Assembly (NCBI RefSeq): GCF_021298855.1
Contig: NZ_JAJTHI010000020.1
Location: 62,001-126,000 of the forward strand
DNA length: 64,000 bases
From: Gemmatimonas sp.
GTDB taxonomy: Bacteria > Gemmatimonadota > Gemmatimonadetes > Gemmatimonadales > Gemmatimonadaceae
Direction: 5' to 3'
Shown here: positions 8,655-17,257 of the stretch, in pieces
Layout: each line of letters opens with the position of its first letter
How positions within the stretch are numbered: the first letter of the stretch is position 1
Made by a program: the position numbers and the translations under genes
The notes under the pieces: generated by a model
Told to the model about the DNA's origin: nothing
The model's database searches: none
The model's input: the letters and a program-made list of their open reading frames with translations, nothing else

Positions 8655-8689
8655 GGCTACGAAAGTTGGCTGAGGTCAAACAGCCTCTA

Positions 8690-8718
8690 AAGGTAGCCAG
8701 TTCGGGGAACGGGTTCAA
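8690..8718 (-). promoter_or_regulatory. sigma70-like promoter of the FmdB-like gene
   Basis: On the minus strand a -35-like TTGAAC (8713-8718) and a -10-like TACCTT (8690-8695) are separated by 17 bp. Initiation would fall near 8683, giving a leader of about 30 nt. The match is moderate and rests on sequence alone. Confidence 0.35.
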
Positions 8719-8730
8719 CGGCTGGCGGCG

Positions 8731-10212
8731 TCAGGATACGAGCAGTGTGGAGGCCCCGGGTGTGTAGGTAACCGTGAGGCGGGTGAGGTTGCTCGTACGC
8801 TGGGGCGACGACGGGAGATTGTTGCCCGCGCTGTCGAACAGCGCCCCGTGGTTGGGGCACCGGAAACTGGCGCCGTTGACCACGTTGATGCGTGTTCCGG
8901 CATGCGGACAGATCATCGAGAAGGCCGAGAAGCTGGTGGCACTCGTGCGGACGACGGCCACGGGCGTGGTGTTGAGAGTGCCCACGCTCCCCGCCACCCC
9001 GCCCACATTGGCCAGCGCCGGCCATGCGCTCAGGGTGACCACCAGCCCGAGCGGGGTGATGGTGAGGCTGACAGTCAGGGTGCGTGACGACACACCAGTC
9101 GCGGAAATGGTCACCTGGGCCGTGTACGTGCCGGCAGCGAGGCCGGTGGCCGTGCCACGCAACGTGACCACGGCCGGGGTCGTCGTGGCACTCAGCGCCA
9201 CGGTCAGCCAGCCAGTGGCACTACCCGGACCGTACGCGATCTGGGCGCTGAGTCCGGTGAGGGCGCCCCCCCCGGCCGTACTGACCTGGACGACCTGCAG
9301 ATCGCTTTGGCTGCCCACTGGCAGGGAGAGCGCGACCGTGGCGGCCGACAGCACCAGACTGGCCGGGCTTCCCGCGCTCTGAACCACCAGCACCACGGCC
9401 ACCGATCGCGCACCGCTACTGTTCCCCGGGGCATTCAGCGTGACGCTGGCGCTGTAGGTGCCTGCGGGCAGGGTGCCTCGGCGCGCGGACAGCGTGAGGG
9501 TGGCGGGCGCAGTCGCAGCCGAGAGCTGTACGGTGAGCCAGCCGGTGGGCTGGTTGGCGGCATAGGCGACATCGGCCGTGAGCGAGGTCAGGACGCCCCC
9601 GCCGGTGTTGCTGATGGTCACCGTCTGCGCGGCGGGATCGGCCGCAGCCGTGGTGGTGGTCGTGAACGCGAGCGAGGCGGCGCTGACCGTGAGCGCCGGA
9701 GGCAGCGGAGCCCCTCCCACCAGGAGAGTGCCGTCGGCGTTGAGCCGGACGCCCACGGCGGCGAGGTCGGCCGTGCCCTGGCCGGATAGCCACACGCCGT
9801 CCGCGTCGAACACCGCCCCGTGGTTGGGACAGCGGAAGCCGCCCGGTTCGACGGTCACGATGGTGCCGCGGTGCGGACAGCTCAGGGACCAGGCGCGATA
9901 CTGCGCGGTCGCCCTCCGCTCCACCAGCACGGGTGCCGAGAGGCCCCGCTGCACCACCGTGCGTCCGCCCACCGTCTGGAGGGCCGTGACCTGCCGCGGG
10001 TCGACGATGAACGGCTCGTCCGGGAACGGGGGAATCGTTTCCGGTCCGCCAATCACACCGTCGCCGCACGCCGTGACCAGGGCGCCCAGCGACAGGACCG
10101 AGGCTGACGCCAGGAACTGCCGACGGTCGACCCTGCCGCAGCCGGCGCAGCCACCGACCGGGGAATCCGACGTGTCCAACAGAAGCGATGCGCGGTCGTG
10201 CGGCAGCGTCAT
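8731..10212 (-). CDS. Tat-exported lipoprotein with two Rieske domains separated by Ig-like repeats
   Basis: A 493-residue protein. Residues 30-31 are a twin-arginine pair (DRRQFL) followed by a hydrophobic core and lipobox LVTAC with acceptor C49, indicating Tat export and lipid anchoring. Rieske domain 1 has C112-x-H114 and C128-x-x-H131 (CPHRG, CPNHG). Rieske domain 2 near the C-terminus has C435-x-H437 and C452-x-x-H455. Between them lie two Ser/Thr/Ala-rich repeats of about 100 residues (175-278, 283-387), each with a GWLTV strand, resembling BACON or other Ig-like folds. Rieske proteins carry a 2Fe-2S cluster and move electrons, so this may be a two-centre periplasmic electron carrier; partner unknown. 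Start ATG 10212; an ATG at 10272 would lengthen the n-region. Confidence 0.82.
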   Translation of the reverse strand: MTLPHDRASLLLDTSDSPVGGCAGCGRVDRRQFLASASVLSLGALVTACGDGVIGGPETIPPFPDEPFIVDPRQVTALQTVGGRTVVQRGLSAPVLVERRATAQYRAWSLSCPHRGTIVTVEPGGFRCPNHGAVFDADGVWLSGQGTADLAAVGVRLNADGTLLVGGAPLPPALTVSAASLAFTTTTTAAADPAAQTVTISNTGGGVLTSLTADVAYAANQPTGWLTVQLSAATAPATLTLSARRGTLPAGTYSASVTLNAPGNSSGARSVAVVLVVQSAGSPASLVLSAATVALSLPVGSQSDLQVVQVSTAGGGALTGLSAQIAYGPGSATGWLTVALSATTTPAVVTLRGTATGLAAGTYTAQVTISATGVSSRTLTVSLTITPLGLVVTLSAWPALANVGGVAGSVGTLNTTPVAVVRTSATSFSAFSMICPHAGTRINVVNGASFRCPNHGALFDSAGNNLPSSPQRTSNLTRLTVTYTPGASTLLVS

Positions 10213-10539
10213 GGGAGCACCGGGTTGAATCGTGGCGGCAAAGCGGTGACGGGGGTGGAATGATGTCCCCATCTCCTCCCGACGCCTACGGCGGCACACC
10301 GCGGAACGTGCCCCACCTTGGCGAGGGGCCCCCGATCGTGCGCGCCACGGCTCGCGTGGTGACGCGTGGCCCGCTCGATCCGGTCGGATGGGGCAAGATA
10401 CCACCAGGGCGTGTGGCCGGCTTGCCGCACCCAGGGCATCCCACGGTGCCGGCGTGGGGGTCGGGTTGCGGGTCGCGCGGACGCCACGGTCATGCGCTGC
10501 GGTTTCCGGCGGGCCCTGCCCCGGCGCCCCCGTCCGCCC
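10213..10539. other. intergenic stretch between the CHRD and Rieske genes
   Basis: About 327 bases with no convincing gene. A GGGAGGAG run (10273-10280 on the minus strand) immediately abuts an ATG at 10272 that is in frame with the Rieske gene, so it could belong to an extended start, although the spacing is too short for a normal ribosome site. I see no clear promoter or strong terminator; short frames here look like shadows. Confidence 0.4.
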
Positions 10540-11853
10540 TCAGGCGGGCGGCGGTCCGAGTTGCCCGCGAATCTCGCCCGCGGGGAACTGCGACGAGTGC
10601 ACGTTCACGTAGCCCTGACCGTTGCGGAGCAACGACGACAGGGAGTCGAGGGAGATGGGCGGCTGACCGCCCACCCCGCGAATGTCCGCCGCCGTGAATG
10701 ATCCCGTCAGGACACCACTCGTGCCGGTCAGCGGCGTCCGCATGAGGTCAACCAGAATGCCCGCGTTGTTGTTGGGGCCGGCGGGTCCGTGGATGTGCAT
10801 GCCGGTCGGGTTGCTGGCGATACCCTGGTAGGTCACCACGTAGTTCATGCTCGCACCGCTCCGCGTGAAGACCGCGGCCCCATTGGCGGAGCTGCTCACC
10901 GGGTTCGGGCGCTCATTGGCGCCGTTCATCTGCGTGAAGAGCGCGCTGGCGATCACATTGACCGTGCCCGTCATTCCGGCGTGCAAGGTGCAGGCGTACG
11001 GATACGTCCCGAGTGTTTCGAACACGCGCTGCGCCGATGTGCCCGAGGTCACGCCGATATTGCCCGGGGCGCCGGTCGCCTGGAAGATCACGTTGTGGCT
11101 GATGCCGCCGAACGTCCACGTGACGGTGCCCCCCTGCGCCACATTGATGGTGGGCGGCGTGAACAGGTTGGCATCCGTGGCCTGCACCGTCGCGGCAGAT
11201 GCCGCAGCCACCGGTGCCGTGACGGTCACGTTGGTCGCGGCGGTTGCCGTGACCCCATCGCGCGTGAGTGACGTGGAGATCACCGCCGCCCCGGGTGCCA
11301 CGGCGGTGAGCGACCCGCTCGCGTCCACCAGCACCTTCGTGCGATCACTCGTGGAGAACGTGGCGCCCGTCGTACCGGCCATGGGATTCCCGCGACCATC
11401 ACGCGCCGTGACCGTGAGGGGACTCGTGGCCCCGATCGCCATGCTGGCAGCGCCGACCGTGGCGGTGACGCGTGCAAACCGTTGGGCCACGTCGATCGCC
11501 ACCGTGCCGCGGGCGCTGCCGCTGGTCGCGGTGATGGTGGCGCTGCCGTTACCGGTCGCCGTGACCGTGGCCGTCGTGCCGCTGCCGGCCACGGTCGCGA
11601 CGCTCGCATCACTGGTGGTCCACGCGACCGTCGCCCCCGCGATGCTCGCGCCCTTCGTGTCGGCCACAGCGGCGGTGAGCCCGCGCGTGTCTCCCACGCT
11701 CACCATGGGGCCGCTGGAGGCGGCGGTAACGCTCACGGTTGCCAGCACGGGCGCCGACGTGGTGGTTCCCTCACCGCCGCCGCCGCACGCCGCGGCGAGG
11801 CCGGTGAGGACGACGGCGCACGAGCGCGCGGCCTGCGAAACTGGTGACGGCAT
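10540..11853 (-). CDS. lipoprotein with two Big2-type domains, a cupredoxin domain and a CHRD domain
   Basis: A 437-residue lipoprotein: signal peptide with lipobox LAAAC (acceptor C23), then two bacterial Ig-like group 2 type domains (about 35-122 and 126-212; WTTSDASVATV motif). A plastocyanin-like domain (about 220-302) has candidate blue-copper ligands H253, C288, H291 and M294 (ISHNV, YACTLHAGM). A CHRD domain (about 303-435) carries GMHIHGPAG and YVNVHSSQFPAGEIRGQL. CHRD is named after chordin; bacterial members are mostly uncharacterised. The architecture suggests a surface or periplasmic copper protein held on an Ig-like stalk. GGAGAGG about 7 nt before the ATG is a good ribosome site. 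Confidence 0.85.
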   Translation of the reverse strand: MPSPVSQAARSCAVVLTGLAAACGGGGEGTTTSAPVLATVSVTAASSGPMVSVGDTRGLTAAVADTKGASIAGATVAWTTSDASVATVAGSGTTATVTATGNGSATITATSGSARGTVAIDVAQRFARVTATVGAASMAIGATSPLTVTARDGRGNPMAGTTGATFSTSDRTKVLVDASGSLTAVAPGAAVISTSLTRDGVTATAATNVTVTAPVAAASAATVQATDANLFTPPTINVAQGGTVTWTFGGISHNVIFQATGAPGNIGVTSGTSAQRVFETLGTYPYACTLHAGMTGTVNVIASALFTQMNGANERPNPVSSSANGAAVFTRSGASMNYVVTYQGIASNPTGMHIHGPAGPNNNAGILVDLMRTPLTGTSGVLTGSFTAADIRGVGGQPPISLDSLSSLLRNGQGYVNVHSSQFPAGEIRGQLGPPPA

Positions 11854-11881
11854 CCCGACCTCTCCGGTTGAGTGGAAGCGT

Positions 11882-11896
11882 GACGCATCATGCGTC
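11882..11896. promoter_or_regulatory. perfect 15-bp palindrome upstream of the CHRD lipoprotein gene
   Basis: GACGCAT-C-ATGCGTC, two 7-base arms around one base, sits about 30 bp before the start codon at 11853, within the 95-bp gap after the pseudokinase gene. It could be an operator or a small RNA hairpin. No regulator can be assigned. Confidence 0.3.
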
Positions 11897-11948
11897 GAGC
11901 CGGCGTACAGACCGGATGACCGGGCGGACTATTCCCGATCAGCGGCGA

Positions 11949-14129
11949 TCACCGGATGACGGCCGAGAGGCGCCCGACCCGTACCCAGGCCTCGAGCGCC
12001 TCGAGCGCCGTCCCGAACCGCCGCTCGGGATCGGGGTGCATCATGCGCTCCACGAGCGCCAGCAACTCGGCGTGCCTCGGCGACGCCCCCGGGCGTCGCG
12101 GGACCGGGGGCGGCGCCGCGTGCCCGTGCTGGTGGACGGGCGTATCGACGCTGACGCCGTCGGCGAACCCCGACGACGACGGCGAACCCGCCAGCTTGCT
12201 GCCCAGCAGCTCGAGGGGAGACTGCGACGCGAAGGGCGTGTGTCCGGTGAGGCATTCGAACAGCACCACCCCGGTCGCGTAGAGGTCCGACGCGGGGCCG
12301 GGCGCTCCGCCGATGAGCAGCTCGGGCGCCATGTACTCCGGGGCGCCCGTGCGGGCACCGCCAATGGCCCGGTGCGGCGCGTCGGCGGTGTCCGCCCGGT
12401 GCACCCGTCGAGCGCCGTATCCCGCACCCGTAATGTCAAGCTTCACGACGCCGGCGCGTGACACCAGCACCCGGCGCGACGTGATGCCGCCGTGCGTCAC
12501 CGGGGCCGCGTGCAACGCGGCCAGGCCGCGCAACAGCTGTCGGGCAAGAGCCGCGACATTCGCAGCCTCCAGCGCGCCGTGCCGAGCCAGCAATTGCCCC
12601 AGCGAGACGCCGTCCACGAACTCGAGACTGACGAAACGGGTCCCCTCCGCCTCGCCGATGTCGACAACGCGAACGACATGCCGATGCGCCACCCGCGGAA
12701 ACCCGCGCGCCTCCGCCACGTCGGCGCCCCCCGAGCCGTCGCTGCGGTCGTGCGCGTCGAACCCGCCGGAGCGCAGGAGACGCAGCGCCACGACGTCCCC
12801 ACGCGCGATGTCCCGGGCGCGAAAGAGGACGCCCGCCTCTCCGCGCCCGAGTTCCTCGTCGAGCCGATACCGCTGCGCAACGTGCATCCCCGGTCGCCAC
12901 ATGGTGCCGCGCGTTGCCGCGTGGCGAAAGGCCAGCGTGCGCGCCCCCGTCGTAGGGCGGAGCGGCATGTCGGTGCCGCCCACCGGAAGCGCGGCAAGCA
13001 TCGTGCGCAGCACGTCCTGATCATTGGCTTCGATGACGAGGGCGTCGATGGCAGCCGACAGGGCCTCCACCTCGGCAGAGGCATACGGCGCTCTCAGGCG
13101 TTCCGGCTCGGCCATGCCGTCCGAGGCGCCGCCCTGCTCCACCACGTGCCGCACCTGCGCCGTCATCGCCGACACGGGATGGGCCACCGCGCGCGACGTG
13201 AGCCACGCCGCACCGAACGCCCCCAGCAGCCCGATCACGGCCGCCAGGAGCAGCGATTCCCGAACCGGTCCCAGGCTCGCGAGGGCCTCTTCGGTCGCCT
13301 GCAGCACCACGTACCCGCCAACGGGAGTTCCGCCGGCCGTGGCGAGGATGCTGCGATGCAGCATCCAGGTCTGCCGGGCGTGCACCACCTCCTGGTGGGC
13401 GCGCGTGCCCGCGGCCGGGGCGGCGGAGACCGCGCGCACCACGGCGCCGCGAAGCGCCGTGTCGCCAGCCAGACTGGTGGCAGCCACGCGCGCGCGCCCC
13501 TCGCCGTCGAGCACGAAGAACATCAGCGCCTGATTGGTGGCGAGCGCAATGTCGGCCGCCGTCAGGCTGTCGAGCACCCGGGTCGCGACCAGTACGCCAA
13601 AGGGCCGACCTCCCGGAGCAGCAATGGGAACGGCCGTGGCCTGAAAGAGCAACGAGTCCCCCGACCCGCCGAAGCCGGTGGTGATCTGCCCGCGGAGTGC
13701 CGCCGATACGAGGGGAACGCGCGCCATGGGCTCGCCAAACGCCGAGGGCTCGTCCGACTTGGCGATGAGATTGCCGGTGTCGTCGGTAATGAACACCCAC
13801 GACGCCTCGAGCTGCTCGGCGGCTTCGAACGTCTGATCGAGAATGTCATCGCGTCGGCGTTCGGCGACGAGTGTGCGGAAGTACGGGCCCTGCACGAACA
13901 CCCGCGCCCCGCCGCCGAGACTGCGGCCGCGGCCGGCAAGCAGCTGGGCAACCAGATCGGCCGACTGCTCGAGCGACTGGCGCGCCGAGTTCCGCGCGGC
14001 GCGTCGCGCACCCGCGGTGGCCACGCCAAGCACGATCGCGAGCAGGACCACCACCAACCCGGCGGTACCGGTGAACACACGCCACGACAAGCGGTGCCAT
14101 GGCAGGGACACGACACGACGCGCGACCAC
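11949..14129 (-). CDS. membrane sensor (Cache-like, HAMP-like) with C-terminal pseudokinase domain
   Basis: A 726-residue protein. TM1 is about 19-40; an extracytoplasmic region of about 240 residues (41-290) has Cache-like features (SWVFITDDTGNLIAKSDEP near 110-128); TM2 is about 292-312; a HAMP-like linker follows. From about 420 there is a protein-kinase fold with GRGEAGVLFRA (428-438) and the APE motif and SDLYATGVVLFECLTG retained. The catalytic residues are missing: the ATP-anchoring Lys is R450 (VALRLL), the HRD loop reads HGGITSRR (546-553), and the DFG position reads ITG (566-568). It is most likely a signalling pseudokinase. GTG start, 3 nt after the cupredoxin gene. Confidence 0.82.
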   Translation of the reverse strand: MVARRVVSLPWHRLSWRVFTGTAGLVVVLLAIVLGVATAGARRAARNSARQSLEQSADLVAQLLAGRGRSLGGGARVFVQGPYFRTLVAERRRDDILDQTFEAAEQLEASWVFITDDTGNLIAKSDEPSAFGEPMARVPLVSAALRGQITTGFGGSGDSLLFQATAVPIAAPGGRPFGVLVATRVLDSLTAADIALATNQALMFFVLDGEGRARVAATSLAGDTALRGAVVRAVSAAPAAGTRAHQEVVHARQTWMLHRSILATAGGTPVGGYVVLQATEEALASLGPVRESLLLAAVIGLLGAFGAAWLTSRAVAHPVSAMTAQVRHVVEQGGASDGMAEPERLRAPYASAEVEALSAAIDALVIEANDQDVLRTMLAALPVGGTDMPLRPTTGARTLAFRHAATRGTMWRPGMHVAQRYRLDEELGRGEAGVLFRARDIARGDVVALRLLRSGGFDAHDRSDGSGGADVAEARGFPRVAHRHVVRVVDIGEAEGTRFVSLEFVDGVSLGQLLARHGALEAANVAALARQLLRGLAALHAAPVTHGGITSRRVLVSRAGVVKLDITGAGYGARRVHRADTADAPHRAIGGARTGAPEYMAPELLIGGAPGPASDLYATGVVLFECLTGHTPFASQSPLELLGSKLAGSPSSSGFADGVSVDTPVHQHGHAAPPPVPRRPGASPRHAELLALVERMMHPDPERRFGTALEALEAWVRVGRLSAVIR

Positions 14130-14132
14130 GAC

Positions 14133-14840
14133 TCAGTACCGGTCGGCCCGGGTTGCCGTATAGGGCTGACCGAACTTGTTGCCGTGGGCCTTGGCCACGT
14201 ACCCGCGCGCATCGAGGGCCACCGTGAGCACGACGCCGTCGCCGGTGACGCGCACCGTCTCGACATGCTCGGCCGCGCGCTCGTGCCACACGCGCAGCAT
14301 CCACGTACCCGGCGGCACGTCGCCAATCTCGAACGACCCGTTGGCACGGGCACGCGTCACATAGGGCGTGCGAACGGCGACCACGTAATTCACCATGCGC
14401 GCGTGGATGTTGCAGTACACCGCATACACGCCCGGCGCGTTGAAGGTGGCGGACCGCGTCTTGCCGGACCGGTACAGGCCGAGGTCGAAGGCCCCCAGCG
14501 CGGAGTTGGAGAAGACGTTGTGACTGAACGGATCCTGATTGGGATACGCCACGCTGCCGCCGACGCCGATGAGCTGCACGTGCGGCTCGAACTCGCGCCG
14601 TCGCATGCCCACCGTGGCCCTGTCCATCCACGTCGGGCGTTTCGCCGTGGCCGCCTCGCCTTCCAGTGCGACGATCACGTCGGTCAGGTCGGCCGACGGG
14701 GCACCAGCGCGCTCGATGAGCCGCACCTGGCCCCGCACCGAGGCCTGCGCACCCAGCGGCGCGTGGGCGGCGGCACCCGCCCATGCGCCCACGACGACCA
14801 GCGACAGGCGACCTGACCACCGCACGATGACGCGACGCAT
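14133..14840 (-). CDS. secreted cupredoxin-like protein
   Basis: A 235-residue protein with a signal peptide (cleavage near GAQA at about 32), a central cupredoxin-like region with FSHNVFSNS (candidate ligand H107) and VYCNIHARM (C143, H146, M149), then a C-terminal beta-sandwich-like stretch with GSFEIGDVPPGTWMLRVWHE, resembling carboxypeptidase-regulatory domains. Blue-copper proteins carry electrons or sense and buffer copper; relatives are often labelled methylamine utilization proteins without experimental support. Start is the ATG at 14840, which overlaps the stop of the porin-like gene (TGATG). The pseudokinase follows after 3 nt, so the three are tightly coupled. Confidence 0.78.
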   Translation of the reverse strand: MRRVIVRWSGRLSLVVVGAWAGAAAHAPLGAQASVRGQVRLIERAGAPSADLTDVIVALEGEAATAKRPTWMDRATVGMRRREFEPHVQLIGVGGSVAYPNQDPFSHNVFSNSALGAFDLGLYRSGKTRSATFNAPGVYAVYCNIHARMVNYVVAVRTPYVTRARANGSFEIGDVPPGTWMLRVWHERAAEHVETVRVTGDGVVLTVALDARGYVAKAHGNKFGQPYTATRADRY

Positions 14841-16225
14841 CAAAGGTCCACTCCGAAGGCGAGATTCCAATGCTGCGCGCGCCAGAGCCCATCGGCGTAG
14901 CGCGTGCGAAGGCGCCGGTACTCGAGACTCACGAACAGCGGCATGGCCGGGCGCCAGGTGGTGTGCAGGGCGCAGACGCCGTTACGTCGGCGGTCCGCGC
15001 CGGCACCGTGGACCCGATCCGTGCCGCACCCCATTCCGTGCACCAGCGAGGGGTGCCATTGGCCGTTGAGCTGCAGCCATCCGGCCGTGCCGGTGAGCGG
15101 GGGGCCGGTCCCTCCTGCCGGCACCCCCAGGGTCCCGAAGTTCTGACCGATGCCGCCACCGCCGAGCCCGCGCACCAGCGCCCCGCGGTACGCCTCGCCG
15201 CGCACCTCCACCCCGTGGCCGAGAGCGGCGTGCACGTCGGCCGCGATGGCCCAACTCCGCAGCGTGTTTGCTGGCGCGGTGCGCAGCCATGCCGCATGTG
15301 CCCCCACGCCGATTTCCATGCCCGAGGTCCACACGGCCTGGGCAGCGCGCTCGTCGAGGTCGGTGCCGTGCCGCAGGCGGACTCGAGATTGGAGAGCCGG
15401 ACGGCCGCTCGCCTGGCCGAGGTCCGCGCCACCGCTCGTGGCGCCCAGCGGGCGTTCCGACGCGTTGGGTGACAGGACCGCCCCCTGTGCCGCCATGGCC
15501 CACTCACCGCGCGTGGCGAGCGTGCGGGTGACCCGGAGCTGGGGCAACCAGTTCCAGAGATTTCCCGCGGCAGCGAACAGGGGAATTGCCACGCCGGCGG
15601 TACTCACGGGGTTGAGGTCAGCAATGAGCGGGGTCTCCATGCCAAGGAGCACCTCCGTCCGCGGCCACACGAGGAAGACCCGCGCCGTCCGCAACCGAGG
15701 CTCCGGAAAGAGCGGCGGCGACGCATCGAGCGCGCGGGCGAAGAAGTCCAGCTCGAAGTCGGCGAGCAACGTGGCCCCGGCCACGCTGTCCATGCTCGCA
15801 CTGCCCCCGAGTAACGCCTGTCGCATGGACATGCCGAACACCTGCGGCCGCGCGTTGCCGCCACCGGCAGCCCGTGCCGGCGTCGCGAACACCGGGATCT
15901 CGGCGGCGGATACCCCTCCGCGGGTTCCCGAGGCATGGACCACGAGCCGCGCGGACAGATCGAGTTGGAGCCGCGAGCGCAGCCGCACGCCGCTGGCCGC
16001 CTCGGTCGCGACCTGCTGCTGGAGCAGCGTCAGCGCCGAATCGGTCCGTGCCAATCGGGCCGCAAGCGAATCGAGGGTCCGCTGCCACCGGTCGTGGGCG
16101 GTGCTGTCCCGCTGTTGCGCGGACGTCACCGACGGCCACGCCCCGGACAGCGCGAGCACGACCAGCCGCGATATCCAGACGGCCCGGGATGCGGTCGTCA
16201 CCAAGCGGCCGGCGCCGGCGCGCAT
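14840..16225 (-). CDS. porin-like outer-membrane protein with N-terminal coiled coil
   Basis: A 461-residue protein: signal peptide ending near SAQQ (about 36), then a short coiled-coil heptad region (LDSLAARLARTDSALTLLQQQV, about 47-70), as in trimeric porins of the OprP/OprO type. A long region of alternating strands follows, rich in Trp and Arg, ending HWNLAFGVDL. It is likely an outer-membrane channel or surface barrel; the substrate is unknown. The chosen ATG at 16225 gives a clean signal peptide; a GTG at 16315 would add an improbable Pro-rich leader. About 117 bases separate it from the anti-sigma gene upstream. Confidence 0.68.
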   Translation of the reverse strand: MRAGAGRLVTTASRAVWISRLVVLALSGAWPSVTSAQQRDSTAHDRWQRTLDSLAARLARTDSALTLLQQQVATEAASGVRLRSRLQLDLSARLVVHASGTRGGVSAAEIPVFATPARAAGGGNARPQVFGMSMRQALLGGSASMDSVAGATLLADFELDFFARALDASPPLFPEPRLRTARVFLVWPRTEVLLGMETPLIADLNPVSTAGVAIPLFAAAGNLWNWLPQLRVTRTLATRGEWAMAAQGAVLSPNASERPLGATSGGADLGQASGRPALQSRVRLRHGTDLDERAAQAVWTSGMEIGVGAHAAWLRTAPANTLRSWAIAADVHAALGHGVEVRGEAYRGALVRGLGGGGIGQNFGTLGVPAGGTGPPLTGTAGWLQLNGQWHPSLVHGMGCGTDRVHGAGADRRRNGVCALHTTWRPAMPLFVSLEYRRLRTRYADGLWRAQHWNLAFGVDL

Positions 16226-16342
16226 CGTCCCGGCGCGACACGCGCGCGGAGTCGTCGGGGGGGCAAACACGCCACCAATAGGCACGCCGCATGGCCGCTT
16301 GGCAATGCGGGCCACGCGCCGCGGGACGCATGGCCGATGGGC

Positions 16343-17257
16343 TCATGGCTGACGGGACGTCCCCACACGATCGGTGGGCGTCGGTGACCGCTGCCACGCG
16401 CGCAACTGTTCGAAGGTGGCCGGCCCCATGAGCACGGACGCCCCGCCCGGGATGCGCCACGCCACCAAGCGGAGGGAATCGGCCCGTGTGCCCACCACCA
16501 CCCCGTCGAGGTCGCGGAGCACCCCGGGTGCATGGAGAAGGACCCCATCCGGCACCGCGAACTGGACCAGCAGCCGCCCCTCATGGCGATACGCCAGCGC
16601 GCCGACCAGCTCCCCCCACGCGGAGGTGGTCCACACGGCCTCAAGATCGAGGGCGGGGTGCGCGATGGGCACGACGGCCATCCCGAGGGCGCGACGTACG
16701 GCGTCAAGGTCGCGGTCGCGCCCTGGTAGCGGGTCGGTGAGCGCGTGCCAGCGCACCGCCAGCGAGTCGAGGAGCGGAGCCTCGCCGAGTGCCACCGGTG
16801 CCGCCACGCCGCCGGCCGCCGTGTCGGTAGGCAACGCCGGCGTGGGTTCGCGCCGCATCAGGCCCGCCCAGCACAGCAGCAGGAGCCCCCCCGCTGGCGC
16901 GACCCACCGCCAGCGCGCGCCGAGCCAGGCGGCCACCGACCAGACCGGTGGCGCGACCGCCGATGCAGGGACAGGGGCGTTGGCGATGGACTGCCTGATG
17001 CGCGTGTGCAACGCCGCTGACGCGACGGGTCCACCCATCTGCCCAAGACTTGCCGCCAGCTGCCGCTGCAGCGCAACCTCGCGGGCACAACGGCGGCACA
17101 CGGCCAGATGCGCCTCCACCTGCGCCGCCGTTTCCGGGGGCAGTTCGCCGTCCAGGAAGGCGGCCAGCAGCGTCGCCAGCACGTCGTGCTGCTCGGCCAC
17201 ACGGTGCGGTTCGTACGGCACCCGGTTGGGTGCCGCCCCCTGCGCATGCTCGCTCAT
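16343..17257 (-). CDS. transmembrane anti-sigma factor with zinc-finger domain
   Basis: A 304-residue protein. The N-terminal anti-sigma zinc finger has the H-x3-C-x2-C pattern at H50, C54 and C57, preceded by a helical segment LLAAFLDGELPPE. One TM helix (about 117-133) separates it from a C-terminal extracytoplasmic domain of about 170 residues with no motif that I recognise. Such proteins hold an ECF sigma factor inactive until an envelope signal arrives. The ATG at 17257 overlaps the sigma gene's stop (ATGA), so stoichiometric production is expected. The outer domain is where a copper or redox signal could be read, but that is inference. Confidence 0.88.
   Translation of the reverse strand: MSEHAQGAAPNRVPYEPHRVAEQHDVLATLLAAFLDGELPPETAAQVEAHLAVCRRCAREVALQRQLAASLGQMGGPVASAALHTRIRQSIANAPVPASAVAPPVWSVAAWLGARWRWVAPAGGLLLLCWAGLMRREPTPALPTDTAAGGVAAPVALGEAPLLDSLAVRWHALTDPLPGRDRDLDAVRRALGMAVVPIAHPALDLEAVWTTSAWGELVGALAYRHEGRLLVQFAVPDGVLLHAPGVLRDLDGVVVGTRADSLRLVAWRIPGGASVLMGPATFEQLRAWQRSPTPTDRVGTSRQP

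Noticed and set aside
11949-14129. Active Ser/Thr kinase
   Set aside because: The Lys, HRD Asp and DFG Asp are all replaced; the fold remains but not the chemistry.
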